A stretch of 64,000 nt of DNA from SIG440 sp045647905 (GTDB taxonomy: Bacteria > Bacillota > Clostridia > Monoglobales > Monoglobaceae), in NCBI GenBank assembly GCA_045647905.1, contig JAZRMZ010000014.1, positions 1 to 64,000 of the forward strand, in the 5' to 3' direction. Position 1 is the first letter of the stretch; the number at the start of each line of letters is the position of its first letter. The position numbers were made by a program, and so were the translations under genes. Below are positions 42,067 to 51,158 of this stretch, one piece after another. Under the pieces are notes generated by a model. That model ran no database searches. It was given only the letters and a program-made list of their open reading frames with translations, and was not told the origin of the DNA.

Positions 42067-43380
42067 TTGGAAGAATTAACTCAAATATGGGAAAAGGTTC
42101 TTGAGGAACTGGCTGAGGAAGTTTCGGTGGTTTCTTTTGAATCGTGGATAAAGCCTATCCGTGCAGAGGCCATTGATGATACGAAAATTACACTTGCCGT
42201 ACCGTTTTCTGTTAACAAGAATATGATTATGACAAAGTATTTTTCACTCATTGAAAGCTGTCTGGAGTCGGTGACATCACACAAGTTTGATATTGATGTT
42301 GTTGTTGACGAAAAGAGCAGTGCTTTGGATGATGTTGACCCAATTACAACGGAGAATACGCTCAATCCCAAATACACGTTTTCGTCTTTTGTTGTGGGCA
42401 ACAACAATAATCTTGCTTATGTTGCATCTCTGGCAGTTGCGGAACGTCCCGCAAAAACATATAATCCTTTGTTTTTGTACGGCGGCAGCGGTCTCGGTAA
42501 AACACATCTGATGCAGGCAATCGGTAATTATTTTATTGAAAATTACCCAAAGAAAAAGGTGCTTTATACCACAAGCGAAAAGTTTACATATGAGCTTGTT
42601 ACGGCAATCCGTGAAAAAACCAATCAGGCATTCAGAAACAAGTACAGAAACGTTGACCTTCTTTTGATTGACGACGTTCAGTTCCTTGCAAACAGAGAAT
42701 TGGCTCAGGAGGAATTTTTCCATACATTCAATGCCCTTTATGAGATGGACAAGCAGATTGTCCTCACGTCCGATAGGTTGCCCTCTGAGATTCCTCAGCT
42801 TGAGGAACGTCTGGTGACACGCTTCAACAGTGGTCTCCTTGCGGATGTTCAGCCGCCGGATTATGAAACCCGTATGGCGATTCTGAAAAATAAAATTCAG
42901 AGTGAATATTTGTCGGTTGATGATGAAATTATGGAGTTCATTGCTGACAGCATCAAGTCAAACGTCCGTGACCTTGAGGGTGCGGTGAAGCGTATTCTGG
43001 TTTATGCAGGCATAAAGCGCACAAACGAAATTTCAATGGATCTTGCCAGCGAGGCACTCAAGGATATTCTCACGGCACAGCCCAAGCGCACCATTACGGC
43101 AAAGGTTGTTATTGAAGAGGTTGAAAAGTATTACAGGCTGTCAAAGGACACTCTTGTTTCAAAAAAGAGGTCTGCCGATGTGGCACTTCCCAGACAGGTT
43201 GCAATGTATATTTGCCGTGAAATTCTTGATGACCCATCCTTCCCAAAAATCGGCGATGCATTCAACAGAGACCACACAACGGTTTTGCATAATGTTGGAA
43301 AAATTGCAGAGGATATTCGTGAGGATGCGGAGCTTGCCAAGACGGTGAGAGAAATTATTTCAAATATAAAAAAGGGATAA
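42067..43380 (+). CDS. dnaA: Chromosomal replication initiator DnaA
   Basis: A 437-residue initiator. The frame opens further upstream, but TTG 42067, eight bases after AGAAGGAG, gives the usual N-terminus (EELTQIWEKVLEEL). The AAA+ domain has Walker A GGSGLGKTHL and Walker B LLLIDDVQFL, and the C-terminal domain has the DnaA-box-binding signature RDHTTVLHNV near the end. The downstream neighbour is mnmE and not dnaN, which is unusual. Confidence 0.97.
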   Translation: MEELTQIWEKVLEELAEEVSVVSFESWIKPIRAEAIDDTKITLAVPFSVNKNMIMTKYFSLIESCLESVTSHKFDIDVVVDEKSSALDDVDPITTENTLNPKYTFSSFVVGNNNNLAYVASLAVAERPAKTYNPLFLYGGSGLGKTHLMQAIGNYFIENYPKKKVLYTTSEKFTYELVTAIREKTNQAFRNKYRNVDLLLIDDVQFLANRELAQEEFFHTFNALYEMDKQIVLTSDRLPSEIPQLEERLVTRFNSGLLADVQPPDYETRMAILKNKIQSEYLSVDDEIMEFIADSIKSNVRDLEGAVKRILVYAGIKRTNEISMDLASEALKDILTAQPKRTITAKVVIEEVEKYYRLSKDTLVSKKRSADVALPRQVAMYICREILDDPSFPKIGDAFNRDHTTVLHNVGKIAEDIREDAELAKTVREIISNIKKG

Positions 43381-43400
43381 TATAAAACAAAAAGACAGAT

Positions 43401-44798
43401 ATGATGAAGGAATTTGATACAATCGGAGCAATTGCCACACCTGTTGGGGTTGGTGGCGTTGCGATTATCAGAATAAGCGGCGAGGATGCTGAGAATATGG
43501 CGGCAAAGATTGCTTTCCCAAAGAACGGAAAATCTGTTTCCGGGCTTGAAAGCCATAAGCTGACCCTTGCGGACATCAGACGCATAAGCGATGGTGAGCT
43601 TCTTGATGAGGCTTTGGTGGCTGTTATGCGTGCGCCACATTCATATACCGGTGAAACGGTTGTTGAAATCAATTGTCATGGCGGTTATTTTGCTGCGGAA
43701 TCCATTATGGAGGAGCTGTTCAGAGCGGGAGTCAGACAGGCTGAAGCAGGTGAATTTACACGGCGTTCATTTGTGAACGGAAAGACAGACCTTATTGGCG
43801 CGGAATCGGTTATTGACCTGATTCATGCAAATTCCTCCCTTGGACAGTCCAACGCCGCAAAGGCACTTTCGGGAAAGCTGTCCCAAAAGGTTGAAAAAAT
43901 CCGTGAAAAGGCGATGGATTTTGCGTCAAATCTTTCTGCTGTTGCTGATTTCCCCGATGAGATTGATGAAATAGAAAATGACGAGCTGGAGAAAAAGATT
44001 GACGAGCTTGTTTTTGATATTGATGAGATGCTGAGCGGTTTTTCAAAGGGCAAAATTATGCGTGACGGAATTCTGACCGCAATTGCAGGACGTCCCAATG
44101 TGGGAAAGTCGTCTCTGCTCAATGCGATGAGCCGTACCGACCGTGCCATTGTGACAGACATTCCCGGAACAACCAGAGATACCGTTGAGGAATATGTGAA
44201 CATAAACGGTGTTGCCCTGCGGCTCATTGACACGGCAGGAATCCGTGAAAGCGACAATTCGGTTGAAAAAATCGGAATTGAAAAGGCAAAGGAAGCCATT
44301 GACAGTGCTGATTTGTGCTTTTTTGTTCTTGACAGCTCGTGTGAGGTTTCGGAGGAAGATCTTGAGATTTTTGAATATATAAGAGACAAGAACAAGATTG
44401 TTATACTGAATAAAACAGATATGGGAATGTTTGCGGATTTGGAAAAGTTTGCAGATTTGCTCAAAGCAGACAAGGATTGTTTTGTCTGTACGGCAACCCC
44501 AAAAGACGGAGATGCGCTGGGTATTGATGTTCTTGAGGACAGAATAACCCGAATGTTTATGGGCGGCGGAATTTCAAAGGATGAGGTTTTTATTTCGAAC
44601 GACCGCCAGAAAAATGCTCTGATAAAGGCAAAGAATATTGCACAGAATATGAAAGGGGCTTTATACTCAGGTATGCCTGCGGATATGCTTTATGTTGACC
44701 TTGAAGAGGTTATTGCCGCTCTTGGTGAAGTGACGGGAGTGACGGTGCAGGAGGAAATAATAGACAGAGTTTTTGAAAGATTTTGTGTTGGCAAATAA
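43401..44798 (+). CDS. mnmE: tRNA modification GTPase MnmE
   Basis: A 465-residue GTPase that, with MnmG, modifies U34 of certain tRNAs. An N-terminal folate-binding domain (DTIGAIATPVG...) is followed by an inserted G domain with GRPNVGKSSLLNA, DIPGTTRDTVE, DTAGI and NKTD. The C-terminal FCVGK carries the catalytic cysteine. mnmG is not adjacent. A terminator (AACCCGA/TCGGGTT then TTTTTT, 44795-44822) follows. Confidence 0.97.
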   Translation: MMKEFDTIGAIATPVGVGGVAIIRISGEDAENMAAKIAFPKNGKSVSGLESHKLTLADIRRISDGELLDEALVAVMRAPHSYTGETVVEINCHGGYFAAESIMEELFRAGVRQAEAGEFTRRSFVNGKTDLIGAESVIDLIHANSSLGQSNAAKALSGKLSQKVEKIREKAMDFASNLSAVADFPDEIDEIENDELEKKIDELVFDIDEMLSGFSKGKIMRDGILTAIAGRPNVGKSSLLNAMSRTDRAIVTDIPGTTRDTVEEYVNINGVALRLIDTAGIRESDNSVEKIGIEKAKEAIDSADLCFFVLDSSCEVSEEDLEIFEYIRDKNKIVILNKTDMGMFADLEKFADLLKADKDCFVCTATPKDGDALGIDVLEDRITRMFMGGGISKDEVFISNDRQKNALIKAKNIAQNMKGALYSGMPADMLYVDLEEVIAALGEVTGVTVQEEIIDRVFERFCVGK

Positions 44799-44822
44799 CC
44801 CGATTGTTTCGGGTTATTTTTT
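44795..44822 (+). terminator. Terminator after mnmE
   Basis: ATAACCCGA and TCGGGTTAT pair around TTGT and are followed by TTTTTT. Confidence 0.85.
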
Positions 44823-44914
44823 ATTGTGAAAAATATAACAAATTTGCAAGTTGAAATTTAAAGAAAAAAAAGCAAAAATTGCATAAAAAAATTAGAAAAA
44901 CAGCAAAATTTTTA

Positions 44915-44943
44915 AAGACAAATCAAAAAAACTGTGGTATAAT
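44915..44943 (+). promoter_or_regulatory. Promoter of the dnaD-dnaI pair
   Basis: AAGACA (44915-44920), 17-base spacer, TATAAT (44938-44943) with an upstream TGTGG, about 47 bases before dnaD. Confidence 0.6.
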
Positions 44944-44989
44944 ATTCAGATAAGAAGAATACGTATTGATTTATTGAGGTATATTTATT

Positions 44990-45976
44990 ATGGGAAAGAG
45001 TTTTGAACTTGAATTCAGCTTTGTTGAAAAATGGGGCAGACTTGCAAATGCCGAATATTTCAGAATATATGTTTATGCATTGAGTAATTTCAAAAAGAAC
45101 GGAAAGATTCCTGGTGCGGACGAGCTTGCAAAAAAGTTACATATCAGCCGTGAAGCTGTGGAGGAAGCAATTGATTTCTGGATTACGGCAGAGGTGCTCT
45201 GGAGTGACGGAGAGGGATATTCCTTTGCCAAAACCGAAAAGAAAGAGAAGAAGGAAGAATTTTCACCCACAATCAGGCTGAGAACAAGACCGTCCTATGA
45301 CGCGGCGGAGATTGATGCGGCTGCGGCGGTGAACGAGAAGGTTGATTATTTGTTTCGTGAGGCAGAGAGGATTCTTGAAAAAATCCTCAGCCCGTCGGAC
45401 TTTGAACTGATTTATTCTTTTGTGGACTGGCTGGGGCTTCCGGTTGAAGTGGTTATCATGCTTCTCAGGTTTGCCGCCGGTCAGGGAAAAACAGGAAAAA
45501 GGTACCTTGAAACGGTTGCAATTGACTGGGCGGACAAGGGTATCAATACATATGAGAGTGCAGAAGAGTATATCAGAGAAATTGAGCTGAAGCTGTCAAA
45601 TGAAGGGAAGGTCAGGGCAATCCTTGGGATTTATGACAGGGCGCTGAGCCAGACCGAGAAAAAATATATCAGCCTTTGGACCTTTGAAAAGGATATTCCT
45701 GTTGAATTGATTTCCGAAGCCTATGACCGTACGGTTGCCGCAACGGGAAAGCTGAGCTGGGCGTATATGAATAAGATTCTGACCAGCTGGCAAAGTGAGG
45801 GCTTGAAAACCGTTGATGAAATTAAGGCAAGCGAGGCATTGTTTAAACTCAAAAATGCACCCGTCAAGGAACGGTCGGGTGCGCAAAAGAGCAAGTTTAA
45901 TAATTATGTTGATACAAACAAGCCGGATTATTCAAACTTTGCTGAAGAAATCTTGAAAGATATGTTGGGGGAGTGA
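44990..45976 (+). CDS. dnaD: DnaD-domain replication protein
   Basis: A 328-residue primosomal protein. A winged-helix-like N-terminus (LAKKLHISREAVEEAIDFW near 47-65) is followed by two DnaD/DnaB-type C-domains (near 120-200 and 205-280). The YxxxI-type motif is seen as GKRYLETVAIDWADKGINTYESA and a degenerate copy WAYMNKILTSWQSEGLKT. It helps load the helicase at the origin. The next gene is the loader ATPase DnaI. Confidence 0.88.
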   Translation: MGKSFELEFSFVEKWGRLANAEYFRIYVYALSNFKKNGKIPGADELAKKLHISREAVEEAIDFWITAEVLWSDGEGYSFAKTEKKEKKEEFSPTIRLRTRPSYDAAEIDAAAAVNEKVDYLFREAERILEKILSPSDFELIYSFVDWLGLPVEVVIMLLRFAAGQGKTGKRYLETVAIDWADKGINTYESAEEYIREIELKLSNEGKVRAILGIYDRALSQTEKKYISLWTFEKDIPVELISEAYDRTVAATGKLSWAYMNKILTSWQSEGLKTVDEIKASEALFKLKNAPVKERSGAQKSKFNNYVDTNKPDYSNFAEEILKDMLGE

Positions 45977-45983
45977 GAAGAAT

Positions 45984-46955
45984 ATGGAATCTGCATATGT
46001 ACTGGCAAGCCGTGAGCTTGAAGAAATACGTATGAACAATCAGGCTGAACAGTCAAGGCGGCATATGGAAGTTTGCAACGCAATTCCGCAGTTTGCGGCA
46101 CTTGAAACCGAACTGATGAAAAACGGCACACGCTTGCTGGGGTGCGTTCTGGACAAGTGTAGCAGCTTTGATGAAATTAAAAACAGCATAAAGGAGCTTC
46201 AGAAAAAAAAGGCTGAGCTTCTGAAAGAAAAAGGCTATCCGACAGATTATGTGAATGACATATATTCCTGCGAAATATGCCGTGATACGGGATTTGTTGA
46301 GGGAAAAAGATGTGTGTGCCTGAAAAATCTCATTTCAAAGCATATCGGTGCAAATTCAAACCTCACCGAGTTTATGAGAGGGCAGACCTTTGACAAATTT
46401 GATATGTCTGTTTTTGCCAATCAGGGCGAGAACAGTCAGCGTGTTCTGAGGGTTATGCAGACCGTGTGCGATACGGCGCTGACCTTTGCCGAGAGCTTTG
46501 ACGTCAGCCACGACAATATGCTGCTCATGGGAAATGCAGGGACGGGAAAGACCTTTGTTTCGAGCTGTATTGCAAACCGTGCGCTGGAACGGGGTAAAAC
46601 CGTTTATTATCAGACGGCGTTCAAGCTGTTTGAAATTTTTGAAAGCTCCAAGTTTAACCGTGAGGATGACGAAGCTCCGGGGATTGTGAAATATGTTTAT
46701 GATGTTGACCTTTTGATTATTGATGACCTTGGGACGGAATTTGTTACGCAGTTCACTTCGGCGGCGTTGTTTGATATTATAAATACCCGAATTACTGCGG
46801 GAAAAAGCACCATTATTTCAACCAATCTTGATTTTGAGACATTGTCTGAAAAATACAGCCAGAGAATTGCATCAAGGTTCATCGGTGAATATAAGATTTT
46901 GCAGACCTTGGGAGAAGACATAAGAAAAATTAAGCGTATAAGAGAAAAAAATTGA
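45984..46955 (+). CDS. dnaI: Helicase loader DnaI/DnaC-like ATPase
   Basis: A 323-residue AAA+ protein. The N-terminal part contains a CxxC-x-CxC-type zinc cluster (CEICRDTGFVEGKRCVC, near 93-109). The ATPase has Walker A GNAGTGKTFVSS (near 182-193) and Walker B LLIIDDLGTE. It loads the replicative helicase together with DnaD. It starts seven bases after the dnaD stop. Confidence 0.93.
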   Translation: MESAYVLASRELEEIRMNNQAEQSRRHMEVCNAIPQFAALETELMKNGTRLLGCVLDKCSSFDEIKNSIKELQKKKAELLKEKGYPTDYVNDIYSCEICRDTGFVEGKRCVCLKNLISKHIGANSNLTEFMRGQTFDKFDMSVFANQGENSQRVLRVMQTVCDTALTFAESFDVSHDNMLLMGNAGTGKTFVSSCIANRALERGKTVYYQTAFKLFEIFESSKFNREDDEAPGIVKYVYDVDLLIIDDLGTEFVTQFTSAALFDIINTRITAGKSTIISTNLDFETLSEKYSQRIASRFIGEYKILQTLGEDIRKIKRIREKN

Positions 46956-46976
46956 CATTGGCAAGGAGGCGTTGTT

Positions 46977-48353
46977 ATGAATATGTCAGAAAAAATTAAC
47001 AGTTTGAAGCGGAAGCTGGGATTCAGAACCTTTACCTTTGCGGGTGGGATTCATCCCGAAGACAGCAAGGAAACAACCTGCTCAAAACCTATAATTGACC
47101 TTCCGCCATCGGAGGAAATGGTATTTCCCCTTTCACAGCACATTGGTGCTCCTGCGGTTCCCTGCGTGGCTGTGGGTGACAGGGTGTTTATGGGGCAGAA
47201 AATTGCAGAAGCGGGCGGATATGTTTCAGCACACATCCATTCGTCGGTTTCGGGCGAGGTGGTTGCAATTGAACCCAGAATGCATCATACGGGAATAAAG
47301 ATGAATTCCATTGTTATTAAAAATGACGGAATGGATGAGCTTTCTCCCGAAATCAAGCCCAAGGACTGGCGAAAAATGTCGGTTAAAGAAATTGTGGAGA
47401 TTGTTCGTGAAGCAGGGGTTGTTGGTATGGGCGGTGCAACTTTCCCCACCCATGTGAAGCTCAGTCCTCCTGCTGATAAAAAGATTGAGTATGTGATTGT
47501 GAACGGAGCGGAGTGTGAACCTTATCTTACCTCCGACCACCGTGCAATGCTTGAAACTCCCGACGAAGTGATTGAAGGTTTAAAAATCCTTGTGAAGGTT
47601 TTTGGGCTTCAGGAGGGGTATATTGCAATTGAAACAAACAAGCCGGATGCAATTGCAGTGATGGAGGAATATGCGGCAAGGGAAACGGAAATCAAAATCA
47701 ATGTGGTTTGTGTGAAAACAAAATATCCCCAAGGCTCTGAAAAGCATTTGATTAAGGCTGTTTGCGGACGTGAAGTGCCTCCGGGAAAGTTGCCTATGGA
47801 TGTGGGAGCGGTTGTGGATAATATTGACACCTGTGCGGCAATTGCAAGGGCGTTTATGTACGGTTTCCCTGTTATTATGCGAATTGTGACCGTGAGTGGT
47901 GACTGTGTTGCAGAACCTTCAAATTTCAGAATCCGTGTTGGAACAAATGTTGAAGATGCCATAAAAAAATGCGGTGGCTTTCAGAAGCCTGCAGCAAAGG
48001 TAATCATGGGCGGTCCCATGATGGGCATTTCGGTTCCCGATACCGATATTCCGATTGTTAAGGGAAGTTCGGGCATTCTTGGCTTTAGCGAAGCGATGCT
48101 CCACGGAAAGGTTAAGCAGAACTGTCTCCGTTGCGGAAAGTGCGTTGAAGGATGTCCTATGAATTTGCTTCCCAATGTGATTAAGGAAGCACTTTCGGCT
48201 GATGATACCGAAAAAATTGAAAAACTTAATGTGACAGACTGTATTCAGTGCGGTTCATGTGCTTATGTTTGTCCTGCGGAACAGAATCCTCTCCAGTCTG
48301 TGAGAACGGCAAGGGCAAAATTGATGAAACAAAAACAGGAGGTGAAGAAGTAA
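46977..48353 (+). CDS. rnfC: Rnf electron transport complex subunit C
   Basis: A 458-residue NADH-facing subunit of the Rnf complex, which couples ferredoxin:NAD+ oxidoreduction to Na+ or H+ export. An RnfC barrel-sandwich N-terminus (VFPLSQHIGAPA...GDRVFMGQKIAE), the NADH/FMN-binding GMGGATFPTHVKL, and two C-terminal [4Fe-4S] motifs (CLRCGKCVEGCP, CIQCGSCAYVCP) are present. It opens the rnfCDGEAB operon. Confidence 0.97.
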   Translation: MNMSEKINSLKRKLGFRTFTFAGGIHPEDSKETTCSKPIIDLPPSEEMVFPLSQHIGAPAVPCVAVGDRVFMGQKIAEAGGYVSAHIHSSVSGEVVAIEPRMHHTGIKMNSIVIKNDGMDELSPEIKPKDWRKMSVKEIVEIVREAGVVGMGGATFPTHVKLSPPADKKIEYVIVNGAECEPYLTSDHRAMLETPDEVIEGLKILVKVFGLQEGYIAIETNKPDAIAVMEEYAARETEIKINVVCVKTKYPQGSEKHLIKAVCGREVPPGKLPMDVGAVVDNIDTCAAIARAFMYGFPVIMRIVTVSGDCVAEPSNFRIRVGTNVEDAIKKCGGFQKPAAKVIMGGPMMGISVPDTDIPIVKGSSGILGFSEAMLHGKVKQNCLRCGKCVEGCPMNLLPNVIKEALSADDTEKIEKLNVTDCIQCGSCAYVCPAEQNPLQSVRTARAKLMKQKQEVKK

Positions 48354-49363
48354 TGTCTAATTTGAATGTCAATGAAAAACTTATTGTTACGGAATCGCCT
48401 CATGTGCGAGGCAGGTCAACAACATCTTCGGTTATGTTTGATGTTATTGTTGCACTTATTCCTGCACTTCTGGCAGGAACGGTTTTCTTTGGTTACAGAG
48501 CGCTTGTTGTGACGGCGGTTTGTGTGTTGTTCTCGGTGCTTTCGGAATGGGGCTGGTGCAGAATTCTGAAAAAGCCTTCAACAATTGGAGATTTCAGCGC
48601 AGTTGTTACGGGACTTTTGCTTGCCATGAACCTTCCCGTTACCATGCCTTTGTGGATGGCGGCAATCGGTTCGGTTTTTGCGATTATAATTGTGAAGCAG
48701 TTCTTTGGCGGAATTGGCCACAACTTTATGAATCCTGCCCTTGCGGCAAGGGCTTTTCTGCTTACTTCATGGGCGGCGGCAATGACAACGTGGACGGAAC
48801 CTTTCGCAAAGCTCAGCTTCTGGTCAAATGTTGATGCTGTTACAACCGCAACACCCCTTTCCCTTGTGAAGGAGGGGGCAACAGGAAATTTGCCTTCTTA
48901 TGTCAATATGTTTCTGGGAAATACGGCGGGTTGTATCGGTGAGGTTTCGGCACTTGCGATTCTCGTAGGTGCTCTGTATCTTGTTTGCAGACACATTATC
49001 AGCTTGAGAATTCCTCTTACATATATAGCAACTGTTGCAGTATTCACCTTTATTTTCGGCGGCAAAAACGGATTCTTCACAGGTGATCCTCTGTTGCATA
49101 TTTTGTCGGGCGGTTTGATGCTTGGTGCATTCTTTATGGCAACCGACTATGTAACAACACCCTATACCAAAAAGGGTCAGATTATATTCGGTTTTGGCTG
49201 TGGCTTGATTACGGCTGTTATCAGACTTTACGGCGGTTATCCTGAGGGGGTTTCATATTCCATTCTTTTGATGAATGTGGCAACGCCGCTTATTGACAGA
49301 TTTACGGCTCCAAAACGTTTTGGGGCTGTGAAAGAAAAGAAAGAAAAGGAGGCTGATTGCTGA
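48353..49363 (+). CDS. rnfD: Rnf electron transport complex subunit D
   Basis: A 336-residue membrane subunit with about nine hydrophobic segments. It starts at ATG 48353, overlapping the rnfC stop by one base and preceded by AGGAGGTG; the frame opens earlier but inside rnfC. FMN is covalently held by the Thr of an SxTxAT-type motif (here DAVTTATPLSLVK). NRF-like N-terminal segment SPHVRGRSTT is typical. Confidence 0.96.
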   Translation: MSNLNVNEKLIVTESPHVRGRSTTSSVMFDVIVALIPALLAGTVFFGYRALVVTAVCVLFSVLSEWGWCRILKKPSTIGDFSAVVTGLLLAMNLPVTMPLWMAAIGSVFAIIIVKQFFGGIGHNFMNPALAARAFLLTSWAAAMTTWTEPFAKLSFWSNVDAVTTATPLSLVKEGATGNLPSYVNMFLGNTAGCIGEVSALAILVGALYLVCRHIISLRIPLTYIATVAVFTFIFGGKNGFFTGDPLLHILSGGLMLGAFFMATDYVTTPYTKKGQIIFGFGCGLITAVIRLYGGYPEGVSYSILLMNVATPLIDRFTAPKRFGAVKEKKEKEADC

Positions 49364-49947
49364 TGTTTGCGAAAAATGCAATTATTATCTCCTTGAAGCT
49401 GTTTGTTATAACTGCTGTTGCGGCACTTTGCCTTGCGGCGGTGAATATGGTGACAGAGCCGATAATTCAGAAAAATTCCGAAAAGAATGAGGTTCTGGCA
49501 CAGCAGAAGGTTTTGAGTGATGCAAAGGAATTTAAAGCCGTTGAAGCACCTCAGCCTGTTGTTTCGGGGGTTAAGACCGAAAAGGTTAATGTGGGTTATG
49601 ACGGAGATGCAGTTGTGGGCTATGCAATAACTGTTGTTTCGGATGCAGGATACGGCGGAAAAATCAGAGTTATTGTGGGTGTGAAAAATGACCTGACCGT
49701 TGAAAAGATTGAGATTCTTGAACATTCCGAAACTGCGGGTCTGGGTGCAAATGCAACAAAACCCAAATTTTCAGGACAGTTTGAAGGAAAAAAAGGCAGT
49801 TTTTCGGTTGTGAAGGGTTCTGCAAAGAATGTGAACGAGATTTCTGCAATCTCAAGTGCAACCATAACGTCAAAGGCTGTGACAAGCTGTGTTAATGCCG
49901 CACTTGTCAATGCAAAGGAATTACACTCAAAGGGAGGTGCGGAATGA
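49363..49947 (+). CDS. rnfG: Rnf electron transport complex subunit G
   Basis: A 194-residue subunit with one N-terminal membrane helix (about 8-30) and an external FMN-binding domain. The covalent flavin motif is ISSATITSKAVT near the C-terminus (attachment Thr in SATIT). It starts at ATG 49363, overlapping the rnfD stop; the upstream TTG is not needed. Confidence 0.96.
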   Translation: MFAKNAIIISLKLFVITAVAALCLAAVNMVTEPIIQKNSEKNEVLAQQKVLSDAKEFKAVEAPQPVVSGVKTEKVNVGYDGDAVVGYAITVVSDAGYGGKIRVIVGVKNDLTVEKIEILEHSETAGLGANATKPKFSGQFEGKKGSFSVVKGSAKNVNEISAISSATITSKAVTSCVNAALVNAKELHSKGGAE

Positions 49948-50561
49948 TGAAAAAGACATTGCTGAACGGTATTTTTAAAGAAAACCCCACTTTTGTTCTG
50001 TTTCTTGGAATGTGTCCGACACTTGCTGTTACCACAGCCGCAATCAACGGTGTTGGTATGGGACTTTCCACTGCGGCGGTTTTGATTTGTTCGAATGTGT
50101 TCATTTCGCTGCTCCGCAGATTTATTCCCGATAAGGTCAGAATTGCAGCATATGTTGTTGTGATTGCAAGCTTTGTTACGGTTGTTGAAATGCTTATGAA
50201 GGCATATGTTCCGGCTCTTTCGGAATCATTGGGGCTTTACATTCCCCTGATTGTTGTAAACTGCATAATCCTTGGCCGTGCAGAGGCTTTTGCTTCAAAG
50301 AATGGTATTCTGAAATCGGCAGTTGACGGACTTGGTATGGGGCTTGGCTTCACAGGGGCTTTGACCATCATCGGAAGCATCCGTGAGCTTTTGGGCGCGG
50401 GTTCCCTTTTTGGCATATCGCTTTTTGGCGAGAGCTTTCAGCCAATGACCATTATGATTCTGCCGCCGGGGGCTTTCCTGACCTTGGGGCTTATTGTTAT
50501 GGTGATTAATATTGTTTCTGCAAAAAAGAAGAAGGGGGCGAGCAAAATTGTCGTTGATTAG
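49944..50561 (+). CDS. rnfE: Rnf electron transport complex subunit E
   Basis: A 205-residue membrane subunit with about six hydrophobic segments. Family motifs NPTFVLFLGMCPTLAVTT (near 12-29) and VNCIILGRAEAFA (near 107-119; membrane cysteine-bearing region that pairs with RnfA) are present. It overlaps rnfG by four bases. Confidence 0.96.
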   Translation: MMKKTLLNGIFKENPTFVLFLGMCPTLAVTTAAINGVGMGLSTAAVLICSNVFISLLRRFIPDKVRIAAYVVVIASFVTVVEMLMKAYVPALSESLGLYIPLIVVNCIILGRAEAFASKNGILKSAVDGLGMGLGFTGALTIIGSIRELLGAGSLFGISLFGESFQPMTIMILPPGAFLTLGLIVMVINIVSAKKKKGASKIVVD

Positions 50562-51144
50562 TGAATTGTTGATTATTTCTGTTGGTGCAATTCTTGTCCA
50601 GAACTTTGTTTTGGTTCAGTTCCTTGGTATTTGTCCATTCCTTGGGGTTTCCAAAAAGGTGGAAACTGCAACGGGCATGGGCTTTGCCGTTATATTTGTT
50701 ATGGCGTGTGCTTCTGCCATCACATGGGCTGTTCAGCAATTGCTTGATTTGTGCGGAATCGGCTATCTTCAGACCATTGCCTTTATTCTTGTTATTGCCG
50801 TGCTGGTTCAGTTTGTTGAAATGTTTTTACAGAAGTCAATACCAAGCCTTTACAGTTCCCTTGGTATTTACCTGCCCTTGATTACAACAAACTGTGCGGT
50901 TCTGGGTGTTGCCATTCAGAACATAACAAAGTACGCAGGTGTGGATTACAGCTTTCTCAAATCTGTGGTATACGGAACAACAGCAGGTATAGGCTTTACC
51001 CTGGCTATTGTTCTTTTTGCCGGAGTGCGTGAACGTCTTGAAAGCTCGGATATTCCCGAATTTCTCAAGGGAATGCCCATTACTCTTATTACAGCAAGCC
51101 TTTTGTCCATTGCTTTTATGGGCTTTTCGGGCTTGAGTTTTTAG
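50548..51144 (+). CDS. rnfA: Rnf electron transport complex subunit A
   Basis: A 198-residue membrane subunit homologous to RnfE. The start is probably TTG 50548 (LSLISELLIISVGAILVQNF), inside the end of rnfE and preceded by GAAGGGGG. Motifs LGICPFLGVSKK and TTNCAVLGVAIQN contain the paired cysteines that may hold an intramembrane iron-sulfur centre with RnfE. Confidence 0.95.
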   Translation: MSLISELLIISVGAILVQNFVLVQFLGICPFLGVSKKVETATGMGFAVIFVMACASAITWAVQQLLDLCGIGYLQTIAFILVIAVLVQFVEMFLQKSIPSLYSSLGIYLPLITTNCAVLGVAIQNITKYAGVDYSFLKSVVYGTTAGIGFTLAIVLFAGVRERLESSDIPEFLKGMPITLITASLLSIAFMGFSGLSF

Positions 51145-51158
51145 GGGAGGTGTGTGAT

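Noticed and set aside
48248..48352. N-terminal extension of rnfD
   Set aside because: The open frame runs back into rnfC, but the ribosome site and family N-terminus fit ATG 48353.
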